A stretch of 64,000 nucleotides of DNA, from the NCBI GenBank assembly GCA_022828595.1, contig JAKGHH010000001.1:210565848-210629847 (forward strand). The letters are read 5' to 3'. Below the pieces are notes generated by a model. The model worked only from the letters and a program-made list of their open reading frames with translations. It did no database searches and had not been told where the DNA came from. Source of the stretch: Nelumbo lutea. Its lineage: Eukaryota; Streptophyta; Magnoliopsida; Proteales; Nelumbonaceae. This document shows positions 54,050-64,000 of the stretch, piece after piece; the stretch's first letter is position 1, and each line of letters opens with the position of its first letter. Position numbers and translations under genes: made by a program.

Positions 54050-55720
54050 AAAGAGGGAATAATGGAGTAGAATAGCAATATCAAGGACAACTCTGCTGCC
54101 CTTGTTAAAGAGACCTATCAGGAAGACAAGATTTAAGCTTCACCTATCATGCAAATATCTGGAAATATTAGAAAAGACCTTTGAGAAGCAGATTGCATGG
54201 GAAGATGGCACAGTTGAAGACACCAACATTTCTACTGAAAAAGAAGCATTCAAAAACAGATATAAAGAAGACAAAAGAGAGGCAAAAAAGCATAGTGCAC
54301 ACATTAAAGAATTAAAGAGAACAAGTTATAGTTTATGCAATAAAACACTGAAACAACAAGGTGCAAGGAGGATACAGAAGATTAAAAAAAATTAAAAAAA
54401 AAAGGAGATAGAAGAAGCAATGGCACAAGAAGAAATCATTCCAATAACAAGAAGTTGAACCAGAAGACAATAAGCTTGGAGTTACTTGCAATGTTGCTTC
54501 TGGAGAAAATATTCCAAAAACAAATGAGATGAATTCAAGTAGCTAAGGAATTCCCAAGACAAATATGTCGAAGTTAAAGATAGCTCCAACTTAAATGAGA
54601 TAGTGACAGTCAAGGAGTAGAGCAACTGGAAGAAGGTGAGGATGAACAAAATATAATTATATAACAAAGTGTAAAAAGCCAGTAGGAGCAACTAATATAG
54701 CATCAAGATTGGATGATAAGAGCAATGAAAAAATGAGTCAAATAGATATTACTTCAGGAGCTCAGACCAATTGAAAGAAACAGGAACAAAAGATGAGGCT
54801 CCAGAAGTAAATAAAGACCAACATAGGATCCTGGAAACACTTGACAATGCTAATACGAGAGAACCCAAGATGTCTGAAGGCATCATTCAAATACAATTAG
54901 GCTAAGTTTGGAAGTGCTTATTTGAAAAATAAATGCTTATTCTAATAAACACTCATGAGCATTTCGTGAAAAGGCACTTATTTCAAACAGGGATAGTATA
55001 GGTTAAAAATGGCATGGTGGGCCAAGACAGGCTAGAAAGGAAATAAGCACTTAAAAAATAAGCCCAAATTGAGCTTAATTTTTAAGCACTTATTTTCAGG
55101 AATAAGCAATTATTTGGGCTTATTTCCCAAACGCAAATAAGCGATTATCGGTGTGGTTCCAGCACAAAATAAGTGCTTATTTGAGTAGTGCTTTTTAAGC
55201 ACTCCCAAACTTAGCCTTAGAAGATATGGAAAAGCATATCTCAAAGGAAGAGCAGAATCCAGGAGAAGGTGATTCAGATAAGAAGATTCAACGGGCCTCT
55301 AAAACAGTGCCTGAAGATCAAAGTCATGCCACAATCTTAGAAATAAAAGAGACCAAGGATCATGATACTGCATCTATTGAAGATCAAATAGTTACCAAAG
55401 CTCTAAAGGAAATGAAAAAGAAAGCATGAATCATGAAGAGAAAGGACACACATTAAAGACAGAAGAACACACAGATGAAACAAGGAATGCAACTGAGGCC
55501 ATCAAGAACATTCTTTCAAATGAAGAAAAAGAGGCGACTCAAGGATAAGACAGAGCTTATGAAAGTTGGAATATTGAGAAACATTTCATGGACAAAGACA
55601 CGTGTAAGGCTGCTAAATCTGCTATTCACATGGAGTCCAGCTCTTTTAACCCAGTGAGAATAATGAGCCCAAAAACAGAGAAAAGAAGAATAAAAAAGAA
55701 AAAAAAAAGAAGGTGAAAAA
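54050..55720 (+). pseudogene. Lysine/glutamate-rich coding relic, split by a MITE
   Basis: Open but repeatedly interrupted plus-strand text of strongly charged composition, including EKTFEKQIAWEDGTVEDTN, KEAFKNRYKEDKREAKKH and, after the MITE, MEKHISKEEQNPGEGDSDKK and ILEIKETKDHDTASIEDQIV. The longest pieces are 54102-54395, 55226-55429 and 55475-55657. They lie in different frames. The composition resembles low-complexity E/K-rich plant proteins, but I recognise no domain. It may be a decayed exon or biased non-coding DNA. Confidence 0.35.
54900..55216. mobile_element. Tourist-like MITE (PIF/Harbinger type)
   Basis: 317 bp flanked by TTA (54897-54899 and 55217-55219). The left end is GGCTAAGTTTGGAAGTGC and the right end, reverse-complemented, is GGCTAAGTTTGGGAGTGC, so the terminal inverted repeats differ at one of 18 positions. 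TTA duplications and G-G-C-x-x-x-G-T-T-T-G-G ends are typical of Tourist elements, which move by a PIF/Harbinger transposase supplied in trans. No coding capacity. The interior is rich in AATAAGC words in both orientations and could fold strongly. Confidence 0.88.
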
Positions 55721-57305
55721 AAGAGAGAAATGTAAATATATTGTGAATTTGTTTGTTTTTTGTAATAGGATCCTAAATAGTTGTTTTTGGTAGCTTTGTA
55801 GTCAATTTGAGTCCAGAGGTGTTTTTGTCATTTTATAATTTAGATTCTGGTCAAGGGCAGGTGCACTTCTGTTGGTTGGTCCCTTGGGTGTTTTTGTAAC
55901 TAATGTTGTCTTTTGGGGGATTGTCTGAAGTTGCTTTTTGTTCTTACGAAGCTGTTTGTGAAGGGGGATATTTTAGGGGTTTATGTTTAAATATTTTAGT
56001 TGGTTTTGTCAGCAAACCACTGGGTCTTATAAAACAGACTACTTGTCCACACAACCCAACTTGACACCATTATTACTATAACAGAACAGTTCCAAGAAGA
56101 GTTCTACATCAGGTTCAATTCTAAAATCTATGAAAATCTAGTTTGCATAGTGGTTTTCAACTCTATTACTTTGCCTATTGTTGTTCACTTGAAGTATTTA
56201 ATATATCTTGCTTTTCTGCCCACATCAAAGCTTCTATTTTTTCTTTTTAGAATTCTGTATAGTTAAGAAAAAAAGAAGAAGAAAAACTCTCTATGACTAT
56301 TTTAAAAACCTGTCCTCACTTATGCATAATTTTCTTTAGTATTAAATATGACCTTATATTCTAGAATTCTAGTCTCTTACACCCATGCAAAAGAATAAAC
56401 AATTAAAATAACATGTAAATCCTAGTTTTCAGATCTAACAACCGTGTACAAAAAGTAGGAAAAAACAATTACTCATGTCCTGATTTTTCAAGGACATTTA
56501 GCCCATCCAATATTGTTGATTCTCTTTCAAAATTTTTGCCTTTTAAGTAACTAGTACAAGAAATATCATCTTACTTATCAGAATAATAACTGATTCTACT
56601 TGTCAAATAACCCATTCTCCTCATAAGTGTGTCATAATTTTTCCTCGAAGTATATAGCACATAAAAAATGCTATTGCTTCTAATATTTTCACATTGCTTA
56701 CATCTTCAGACATTGAAACAACACCTTTTTGTTTCACTTTTTATAGTGGATAACTAAATTTCGTCTATAATTTTTTTGGGAGAAAACTTTGTCTGTAGAT
56801 TTCTAAAACAATAAGAAAAGATTAAATGAAGAACACTCAACTAACTAAAATAAATTTCAAATGAAATAATACTCGGCACCTCAAAAATGGTAGACATAAA
56901 CAACAATTATTCATTCTTTTGTTTACCTTCCTTCATTCTATTCCTTTAGCAGTTATAGTTATATGGTAACTTAAAAATGCCTTTCATTTTTCTATCATAT
57001 CCTGAAATACAATGAACATTTCCAAGCAATTAATTGTGTTAAAACTTAGAACGTTTTTAGTATTTGCATATAAATATTCTACAAAATATTTCCCATTTCC
57101 AACAAACCATGCCAAGATTCTGAACTTGTTCTCAATGTGACCCCTTGAAATGGGGAATTACAACATCCCCTAATAACTAAACAGTAAATGTTAGAAAAAA
57201 CAAAGGTCAATATTTCCACATTAGCGCATGTATAAAAGATACAAATATGTCAAAATTCCTATTGCAAGATAATATTAAATTCATCAAAACATAGGAGATA
57301 TTGCG
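55721..57305. other. AT-rich DNA, no gene recognised
   Basis: Long T- and A-rich sequence with no supported frame, repeat terminus or RNA. 55740-56010 is T/G-rich, unlike its surroundings, but matches nothing I know. Confidence 0.4.
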
Positions 57306-57825
57306 AAGTCTTTGAAATTTTATTTGGTAGTAAAGAAAAAAAATATATTAAGAAAAACAGATTACAAGAAAGGTGAGAAGATATCACACACAAATGAAGA
57401 AAAGTCAGTCCCCGAAACCAACCACCCTCCTAAAATCCTTTGGACATAAACTCTTTCTCCAACCAAGTCTTCAACAATCAGAAATCCTACTTCCAAGATC
57501 CCAAACCCACACAAGAAACCCAATTCACACCCCAGACCCAAATATGCCCCATCCAACAAGCACCTTAAATGAAACATTTCTGTCAAATTTACTAACAACC
57601 AATCCATTCTTCTCTTCCAACTCCAAAAAATATGTTCTTGCAAATTTTTCCCCTCCTAGGAAAAAGAGCCCCAACATTTTGCTTACTTGAACTTCCATTT
57701 CTACAATCTTTTCCAAATCAAGATTTTCACCTCTTCATTTTCCTCTTGCCCCTTAGAATCATTTTCCTCATCATCATGCCCTTCCCCCCCCCCCAACATC
57801 TCTTCCTCCCTCATTTTGAGCCATC
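57306..57825 (-). mobile_element. LINE relic, sister of 1048-1564
   Basis: AAAGGTGAGAAGATATCACA and the adjacent coding-like minus-strand frames (57362-57643 and 57525-57716) parallel 1080-1564, where AAAGGTGATAAGATATCACC occurs. Shared peptide text includes L-F-F-x-G-G-E-x-F-A-R and a final D-I-x-S-P-F. Copia-4 inserted at 57826-57830, and the relic probably continues after 63167. No complete domain. Confidence 0.5.
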
Positions 57826-57830
57826 CTTTT
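57826..57830. repeat. Copia-4 target-site duplication CTTTT, left copy
   Basis: Repeated at 63163-63167 immediately after the 3' LTR, giving the standard 5-bp duplication of a copia integration. Confidence 0.85.
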
Positions 57831-58119
57831 TGTTGAAATAATTTAGTTATTTATGTTAGGGCCTGTTTGGCTAGTTAAAGCATTTTTTTATTTTCTGTTA
57901 TTTCTGCTATTGTACTCACTTACAGCAGGGGAACAAGGGTTTTTTCCCTTCTTATTTCTGCCGCCCTATATAATATAATAGAAGCTGGCGCCGCCAACAC
58001 TATTCTATTGCTCCAAACCTTTTCTTCTTCCTTTCTTTCTTCTTCCTTTCTTCTTCTTTTCTCTCTTCTTCCCTTCTCTTCTCTACTTCCTCATATTTCA
58101 ATCGGATTTATTGTCAAGA
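57831..58119 (+). repeat. Copia-4 5' LTR
   Basis: 289 bp, TGTTGAAATAATTTAG to ATTGTCAAGA, with CCCTATATAATATAATAG as TATA region and a long TTCTTC tract. The same family as the Copia-1 LTRs. Confidence 0.95.
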
Positions 58120-58131
58120 TGGTATCAGAGC
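58120..58131 (+). other. Copia-4 primer-binding site
   Basis: TGGTATCAGAGC, complementary to initiator tRNA-Met, directly after the LTR. Confidence 0.93.
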
Positions 58132-58665
58132 AAGGTCGTTCAATCTAGGCGACCAAGATTTTTTCTCTTCAAGTTGTTGAATCTGGGCAGAACAGAGGAC
58201 TGAATCTGGGCTGATCAAATCAGATCTGCAACTGGTACAACCCTAAGGTTTTCTTTCTTCTTTTATTTCTTTCCTTGGTCATGTACCAAGTGGAGAACAA
58301 ATGAATCCAAACCACTGAATGTCGACAGACTTTTGTGAAGGTTATATTTTTTTTATTTGTTGGATCGTGTGATCCTATACCTATGAAAAGGTGACTGTAG
58401 GTCATAGATGACATGTTTTCTCTGCCCGTTAGTCTGATTTCATGTGTGCTAGGATCTCTCTTATTGATTAATGTTGTGGTGGAACTTACACGTTATTGAT
58501 TAATGTTGTGGTGAAAATCAGTCTCGTCATAGTTCTTCTTTGGAAATTGGTGTTGTTTTTTATGCTCAGATTAAGTCTATAACTGAATGGTTGTGTGTGG
58601 AGCTTTTGTCGATATAAGGAGGGATCCTAAGTTGAGAGTTTAGATCAAAAAACCTTGTGTTTACC

Positions 58666-61600
58666 ATGTCGTCTGAGAATTCTGCTACTTCAGAGATTTC
58701 AGGGAGCCACAATGGAGTGAGTGGGGAATGGATATGAATTTCCCCATGGCTGTTATTCCCTTTGATGGTCTGAACTACCTTGAGTAGTCTAGGGGAATAA
58801 AACTCTACATCATTGCTAGGGGGAAAATAGGATACATCAATGGGAGAGTGAAAGAACCGAAGAACGGAAGTGTTGAATATGATAGGTGGAACCAAGAGAA
58901 TAGTATGGTGACGTCATGGCTCTTGGTTTCCATGCTGCCACAGGTAAGGATGTGGGCTGAAACTACTTGTGAGATATGGGAACAAACAAAGTCCACCTAT
59001 TCAGAGCAGAGACACTATGCCAAGATATATCAACTGCAAGTTGAATCCTCTACTTGCAAGCAGGGGAGAGGAGTCTCTCAATGTACTATTCTGATTTGAC
59101 ATCGATATGGAAAGAACTTGATCACTATCAGAATGTGAATTGGAAGTGTGATGAAGATGCAAAGGCGTATAAGTCACTTGTATCTCAGCAACAGGTCTTT
59201 GCCTTCCTCCTAGGGCTGAATCCTTAATATGAGTCCATCAGGGTGCAGATCTTGGGTAGTAAAGACTTGCCATCAGTTTACGAGGTGTATGCCTTAGTGC
59301 AGTCAGAAGAGAGTGGAATAAGTGTGATGAATTATGTAAAGGGGGAGTCAGTTGCCCTAGCTGTCCAGGGAAATTCATATACAAATGTCGGAGGTGCTTT
59401 TAAGAAAGGTGACTCTCAGAAGAGAACATATGATAAGAGTAAACTTTGGTGCACTCAGTGCTAGGAGACAAGACACACGAGAAATACATGTTTACCTAAA
59501 TGGGGACAAGATTTGGGTAAGAAGTCAGCACCTGATCAGGGCAAGAAACCAAGTCAGCAGAATTAGAAAAAAGTATAACTCAGCAATATGGCGTTGCCAG
59601 AGACTAGTCCATTGGTAACTCAGGAGAGGCATCCCAGTTCTGACCCTAAGGAAGAAATTATCAACTCCTTTCGTGACCATTTGGAATTGTATGGTAGGAC
59701 TCTCTGCCAGATGGATTCTGGTCCTACTCCCTCTACCTCTTTCACATCTACATCAGGTAATGTTGCCACTGCCTTCCATGCGTCATCTCATACCACTAAT
59801 TCTCCTTGGGTTATTGACTTTGGAGCCTCAAACCATATGACCAGTAAGTCAAATTTATTTCAAACATATAACATTCTCTCTGGGAGAGATAAGGTGAGAC
59901 TACCTAATGGTTCTTTCTCTACCAGAGTTGGCCAAGGTACCATACCTCTCCCACTCGGCCTTACCCTCTCTAATGTACTGCATGTTCCGAAATTACCTAT
60001 AAATTTGCTATCTATTAGTAGTATATCTCACTTCTTGAACTGTTCAGTCACTTTTTTTCCGTCTTCATGTGTGTTTCAGGATTTGGCCTCGAGGAAGACG
60101 ATTGGTAGAGGAAGCATGGTGGGTGGTTTCTACGTGTTGGAGAATAAAGCAGGTCTTGTGGCTACAGAGTCCGTGAGTTTGTCCAGTGAGAGTCAAGCCT
60201 ATTTATGGCATAGTCGTCTTGGTCATCTTTCTTTTGAGTCATTAAAAGTTATGTTCCCAAAGTTGTTTGAGTCCTTGTCAGTGAGTCAGTTACAGTGTCA
60301 GACATGTCAATTGAATAAACATTGTCGAAGTTCTTTACCAGAAATAAAATATCTGAATTTCCATTTCATATTGTTTATTTTGATGTTTGGGGCCCTGTTA
60401 CTCTACCCACTGAGGCTAGATATAAGTATTTCATTACCTTGATTGCTGATTACTCTAAATACACTTGGGTTTACCCTATGCGATCTAGAGATGAAGTGCC
60501 AAAAATTGTGAAAGACTTTCAACGCATGGTGTTCACTCAATTCCAAACTGAAATCCATATCTTCTAGTCGAACAATGCGAAGGAATACTTCCATACTGAT
60601 CTCACGGAGTTTTTTGCTTCAAGTGAGTCACTTCAACGAAGCTCTTGTGCCAGGACACCCCAACAAAATGGTGTTGCTGAACGAAAGAACCATCACCTTC
60701 TCGAAGTAGCTCATGGCTTATTAATTCATATGAATGTGCCAAAACGTTTTTTGATGGATGCAGCTTTGTGTGCTACATACATCATCAACCGTATGCCATC
60801 TCGGTTACTAGAGTATAAGGCCCCACATCTATTTTGTTTCCTACAGTTCCGTTGTCCACCATTCTGATGCGTGTTTTTGGGGGTTGTTGCTTTGTCCATA
60901 ACTTGTCCCCTACTCGAGATAAGCTTGATCATCGGGCTATTCCTTGTGTTTTCCTTGGTTACCCTTTATCTCAAAAGGAGTATCGTTGCTATGATCCTAC
61001 CTCTCGCAAGTACTATGTCTCTATTGATGTATCCTTCTTTGAGAGTCAACCTTTCTTCTCGGTTTCTCCTTAGGGGGAGAGTAAGGTTGAGGAGAAACAG
61101 GCGGGACAAACTCAACCTCCTCCTTTACCCGATCCTCCTCCATTCCGAGTCTTTCATCGTCGCCATAAAAGCCAGCAGAGTACAAGAGCCATGGAACCTG
61201 ACACTATGCAACCAACATCATCGGAATCGCCAGAGGCAGATCCGTCTCATCAGCTAGGTACACTTGCTCCTATTGATATGCATGTTCCTCTCAATGTTGA
61301 TTCCCCTATCATCAATGATCTTGATGTTCCTATTGCTAAGAGAAAGGGTGTTAGATCTTGTACCACTAATCATCATATCTCTAATTTTGTGTCCTATGAT
61401 CACATTTCACCTTCATTCTGTGCATTTCTCTCTTCTGTGGACAGTGTCCCCGTTCCTAAGAATGTGGCAGAAGCTTTATCTAAACCTGAACGGACAGATG
61501 CAATGCAGGAATAAATTGATGCACTACACAAAAATGGCACTTGAGAGTTGGTGGATCTTCATGAAGGGAAGGAACCAGTGGGTTGCAAGTGGGTGTTCAC

Positions 61601-62887
61601 AGTGAAACACAAGGCTGATGGAACTGTTGAAAGGTACAAGGCTAGACTGGTAGCAAGAGGTTTTACATAGGTATATGGAGTGGACTATGCAGAGACTTTT
61701 GCTCCAGTAGCCAAGATGAACTCTATCAGGATTCTTCTTTCATTGGCAGCAAATCTTGATTGGGAACTTCACCAATTGGACATCAAAAATGCTTTGTTGA
61801 ATGGTGATTTGGAAAAAGAAGTGTACATGACCCAACCTCCTAGTTTTTGTATCAAAGGCAATGAACAAAAGGTGTGCAGATTAAAAAATCTTTATATGGG
61901 TTGAAACAATCACCTCAGGCTTGATTTGGTAAGTTCCATTTAGCAGTTCAATAGATGGGGTTCAAACAATGCCAGACATATCACACTCTATTTGTGAAAA
62001 GAGGTGAAGGGAAAATTACAACTCTAATTGTGTATGTGGATGACATAGTAATCACAGGAAATTGGGAGGCTGAAATACAGAGACTAAAAAAATTCTTAGC
62101 CACTCAATTTGAGGTGAAAGATCTAGGCCCCTTACGTTATTTCCTTGGAATTGAAGTTGACCGCTCTCACAAGGGCATTTTTATTTCCCAACGGAAATAT
62201 GTAGTAGATCTACTAGAAGATGCAGGCAAGCTGGGGGTAAAACCAATTGACTCACCAATTGAATCTAATCATCAACCGGGAGACAATCAGGGAGAGTTTT
62301 TGAAAGATGTGAAGAAGTTCCAGAAACTCGTAGGGAGACTCTTGTATTTGTCTATGACCATGCCTAATATTGCTTATGCAGTGGGTGCCCTTAGTCAGTT
62401 CATGCACAATCCTAGGACAACTCATTTTGATTAGGCAGGAGCAGTTGATGACCGAAAGTCTACCAGTGGGTATTGTGCCTTTATAGGAGGAAACCCGGTC
62501 ACATGGAGAAGTAAAAAACAAAGTGTGGTGGCTAGATCTAGTGTTGAAGCAAAATATAGAGCAATGTCTCATGGGGTTGCTGAAATCATGTGGATAAGAA
62601 ATCTGTTAGGTGAACTGGGTTTTGTAGTGAGCAATCCTATGTCACTCTACTGTGACAATAAAGTTGCCATCAATATTGTTGCTAATCCAGTCTTGCATGA
62701 TAGGACGAAACACATTGAAGTGGAGAAGTATTTTATTAAAGAGAAACTTGTAAATGGAGAAGTGTGTACTCCATATGTCAGCTCAGAAGAACAAATTGCA
62801 GATATCTTCACCAAAGGTCTTCATCATGTGCGGCACAATGATTTGTGTGACAAGTTAGGCATGATTGACATCTATGCTCCAACTTGA
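58666..62887 (+). pseudogene. Copia-4 gag-pol polyprotein (many stops and frameshifts)
   Basis: The start at 58666 (MSSENSATSEISGSHNG) aligns with Copia-2 gag. A frameshift and TAG follow within 130 bases. Protease is VIDFGASNHMTSKS, where the family has D-S-G-A, so the Ser of the active-site loop is Phe. Integrase has LWHSRLGHLS, CQTCQLNKHC, the LIADYSKYTWVYP region (the usual D-D pair is A-D) and PQQNGVAERKNHH. RT has [17 protein letters not shown] at 61668-61670, QLDIKNALLNGDL and YVDD near 62033. RNase H lost about 100 bases at 62430, from TTHFD to AGAVDDRKSTSGY. It ends IDIYAPT. None of its enzymes is likely to be active. Confidence 0.92.
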
Positions 62888-62894
62888 GGGGGAG
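62885..62894 (+). other. Copia-4 polypurine tract
   Basis: TGAGGGGGAG directly before the 3' LTR. Confidence 0.9.
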
Positions 62895-63162
62895 TGTTGA
62901 AATAATTTAGTTATTTGTGTTAGGGTCTGTTTGGCTAGTTAAAGCGTTTTTTCATTTTCTGTTATTGTACTCACTTACAGCAAGGGCACAAGGGTCTTTT
63001 CCCTTCTTATTTCTGCCGCCTATATAATATAATAGAAGTTGGCGCCGCCAGCACTGTTCTATTGCTCCAAACATTTTCTTCTTCCTTTCTTTCTTCTTCT
63101 TTTCTCTCTTCTTCCCTTCTTTTCTCTACTTCCTCATATTTCAATCGGATTTATTGCCAAGA
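62895..63162 (+). repeat. Copia-4 3' LTR
   Basis: 268 bp, TGTTGAAATAATTTAG to ATTGCCAAGA, followed by CTTTT (63163-63167). It is slightly shorter than the 5' LTR because of small deletions in the T-rich and CT-rich tracts. Confidence 0.95.
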
Positions 63163-63167
63163 CTTTT

Positions 63168-64000
63168 GAAGATCAGAATTCAGTCCCAAGTTCATCTTCT
63201 CCACCTTTCTCTACAAATTATTAGAAGAATTACTCATTCCTTCACTACTCTGATTTCTATTTTTTGAGCTTACATATCCATTGTTATTTCAACCAATGAT
63301 GCAAAAGGGTAATAGATATAAAATATTAAAACATGGAAGAAATAATATAAATACCAGTGTTGCATAAGCAACGACATGGACCCATCACTTAAGTAAAGAT
63401 TCAAAAGAGATAATTACCATTAAAAAAATTCCCATATTTTGTGAATTGTATATCATTATATGCCCACAGAAGATTGCATACATAAACCTTAAAGTTTATC
63501 TTTGTTACCTAGATACACTCTATAACAAAAGACCGAGTTCATTATGAATATCAAAGGTTCACTTATGTCAAATAAGCAAGAAGAAAGTATAAACTATATT
63601 TAGAAATGCCCCTCAAGAATTCATGTAGTATTAAAATCTGGCGCATGTCCAACAATGACATTTCATCCACTTAGGAAAACCAATTAGCATTGATAGACAC
63701 ACAAAAGTGCCTCTTCTTGAGTATATTTAACCTATGATACCCAAATACCTGTACAAGGGTGTCATATCATGTCATATACTTTAATTTTAATGTAAATTTC
63801 ATATATGATATCTCACCCAGCCGCATCCTCGCTGTATCTAGGTAACATAGTATTAAACATTTAAGCATATGTTGTTTACCTAAGCATCAATTTTTTTTAT
63901 TTAATCAATTTTCCCATACATACTGACTGAAAAGCTATGTTTCTTTATCAGCAAATAAAGGACTAATTTTATTTAATTTGAGAGAAAGATGAAAACAGAT
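63168..64000. other. AT-rich DNA, no gene recognised
   Basis: The right flank of Copia-4. The first bases may continue the LINE relic at 57306-57825. The rest has no supported feature. Confidence 0.4.

Larger units (their letters stand above)
57831..63162 (+). mobile_element. Copia-4: structurally complete copia element
   Basis: Two LTRs (57831-58119 and 62895-63162) in direct orientation, primer-binding site at 58120-58131, polypurine tract at 62885-62894, and CTTTT duplications on both sides. The interior holds gag, protease, integrase, RT and RNase H in the usual copia order. The LTRs differ by several substitutions and a few short indels, so the insertion is not recent. Reading frames are broken many times. 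Confidence 0.94.

Overview
This is nuclear DNA from a flowering plant, probably a long-lived or woody species. The evidence is a dense set of plant LINE (L1-type with RNase H) and Ty1/copia retrotransposons, plus Ty3/gypsy, Tourist-like MITE and tRNA-derived SINE traces, and two candidate spliced host exons. Nothing in it is bacterial or viral, and the species cannot be named from the sequence.

Layout. 1-1047 holds little beyond LINE-type 3' ends. 1048-10042 is an old minus-strand LINE relic split by LINE-A (1578-8445, minus strand, 17-bp target duplication). 10043-22405 holds two copia elements, Copia-1 and Copia-2, whose halves are interleaved. Matching target-site duplications (GAGCC and GTTAT) show that a roughly 6.3-kb segment (12955-19260) was inverted with both breaks inside the elements. 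22533-29273 is a graveyard of SINE, LINE and gypsy relics around a coiled-coil exon (27206-27406, minus). 29274-32020 is Copia-3, cut off where it meets LINE-C (32016 to about 35700, minus). 36865-49256 is LINE-B, the only clear plus-strand LINE. Its ORF1 region carries three tandem copies of a 1.7-kb unit joined at a 6-bp microhomology. LINE-A and LINE-B share a 5' leader of about 2 kb containing a TA microsatellite and a conserved 66-codon frame. 49440-53000 holds a copia scrap, a 5'-truncated LINE with a 10-bp target duplication, and a 216-bp tandem duplication. 53161-53418 is a second candidate host exon (minus). A lysine/glutamate-rich plus-strand relic (about 54050-55720) is split by a 317-bp MITE. 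57831-63162 is Copia-4, structurally complete with CTTTT target duplications.

How the parts relate. Every transposon reading frame seen is broken by stops, frameshifts or deletions, so no element here looks autonomous. The two exons on the minus strand are both phase 0 and have canonical splice sites. Joined, they read from a hydrophobic membrane segment into a coiled coil. If they belong to one gene, most of the window is a single 25.8-kb intron filled by transposons, with nearly all LINEs lying in the sense direction of that gene. The most informative features are the TSD-proven inversion, the LINE ORF1 triplication, the shared LINE leader and the TE-packed intron.
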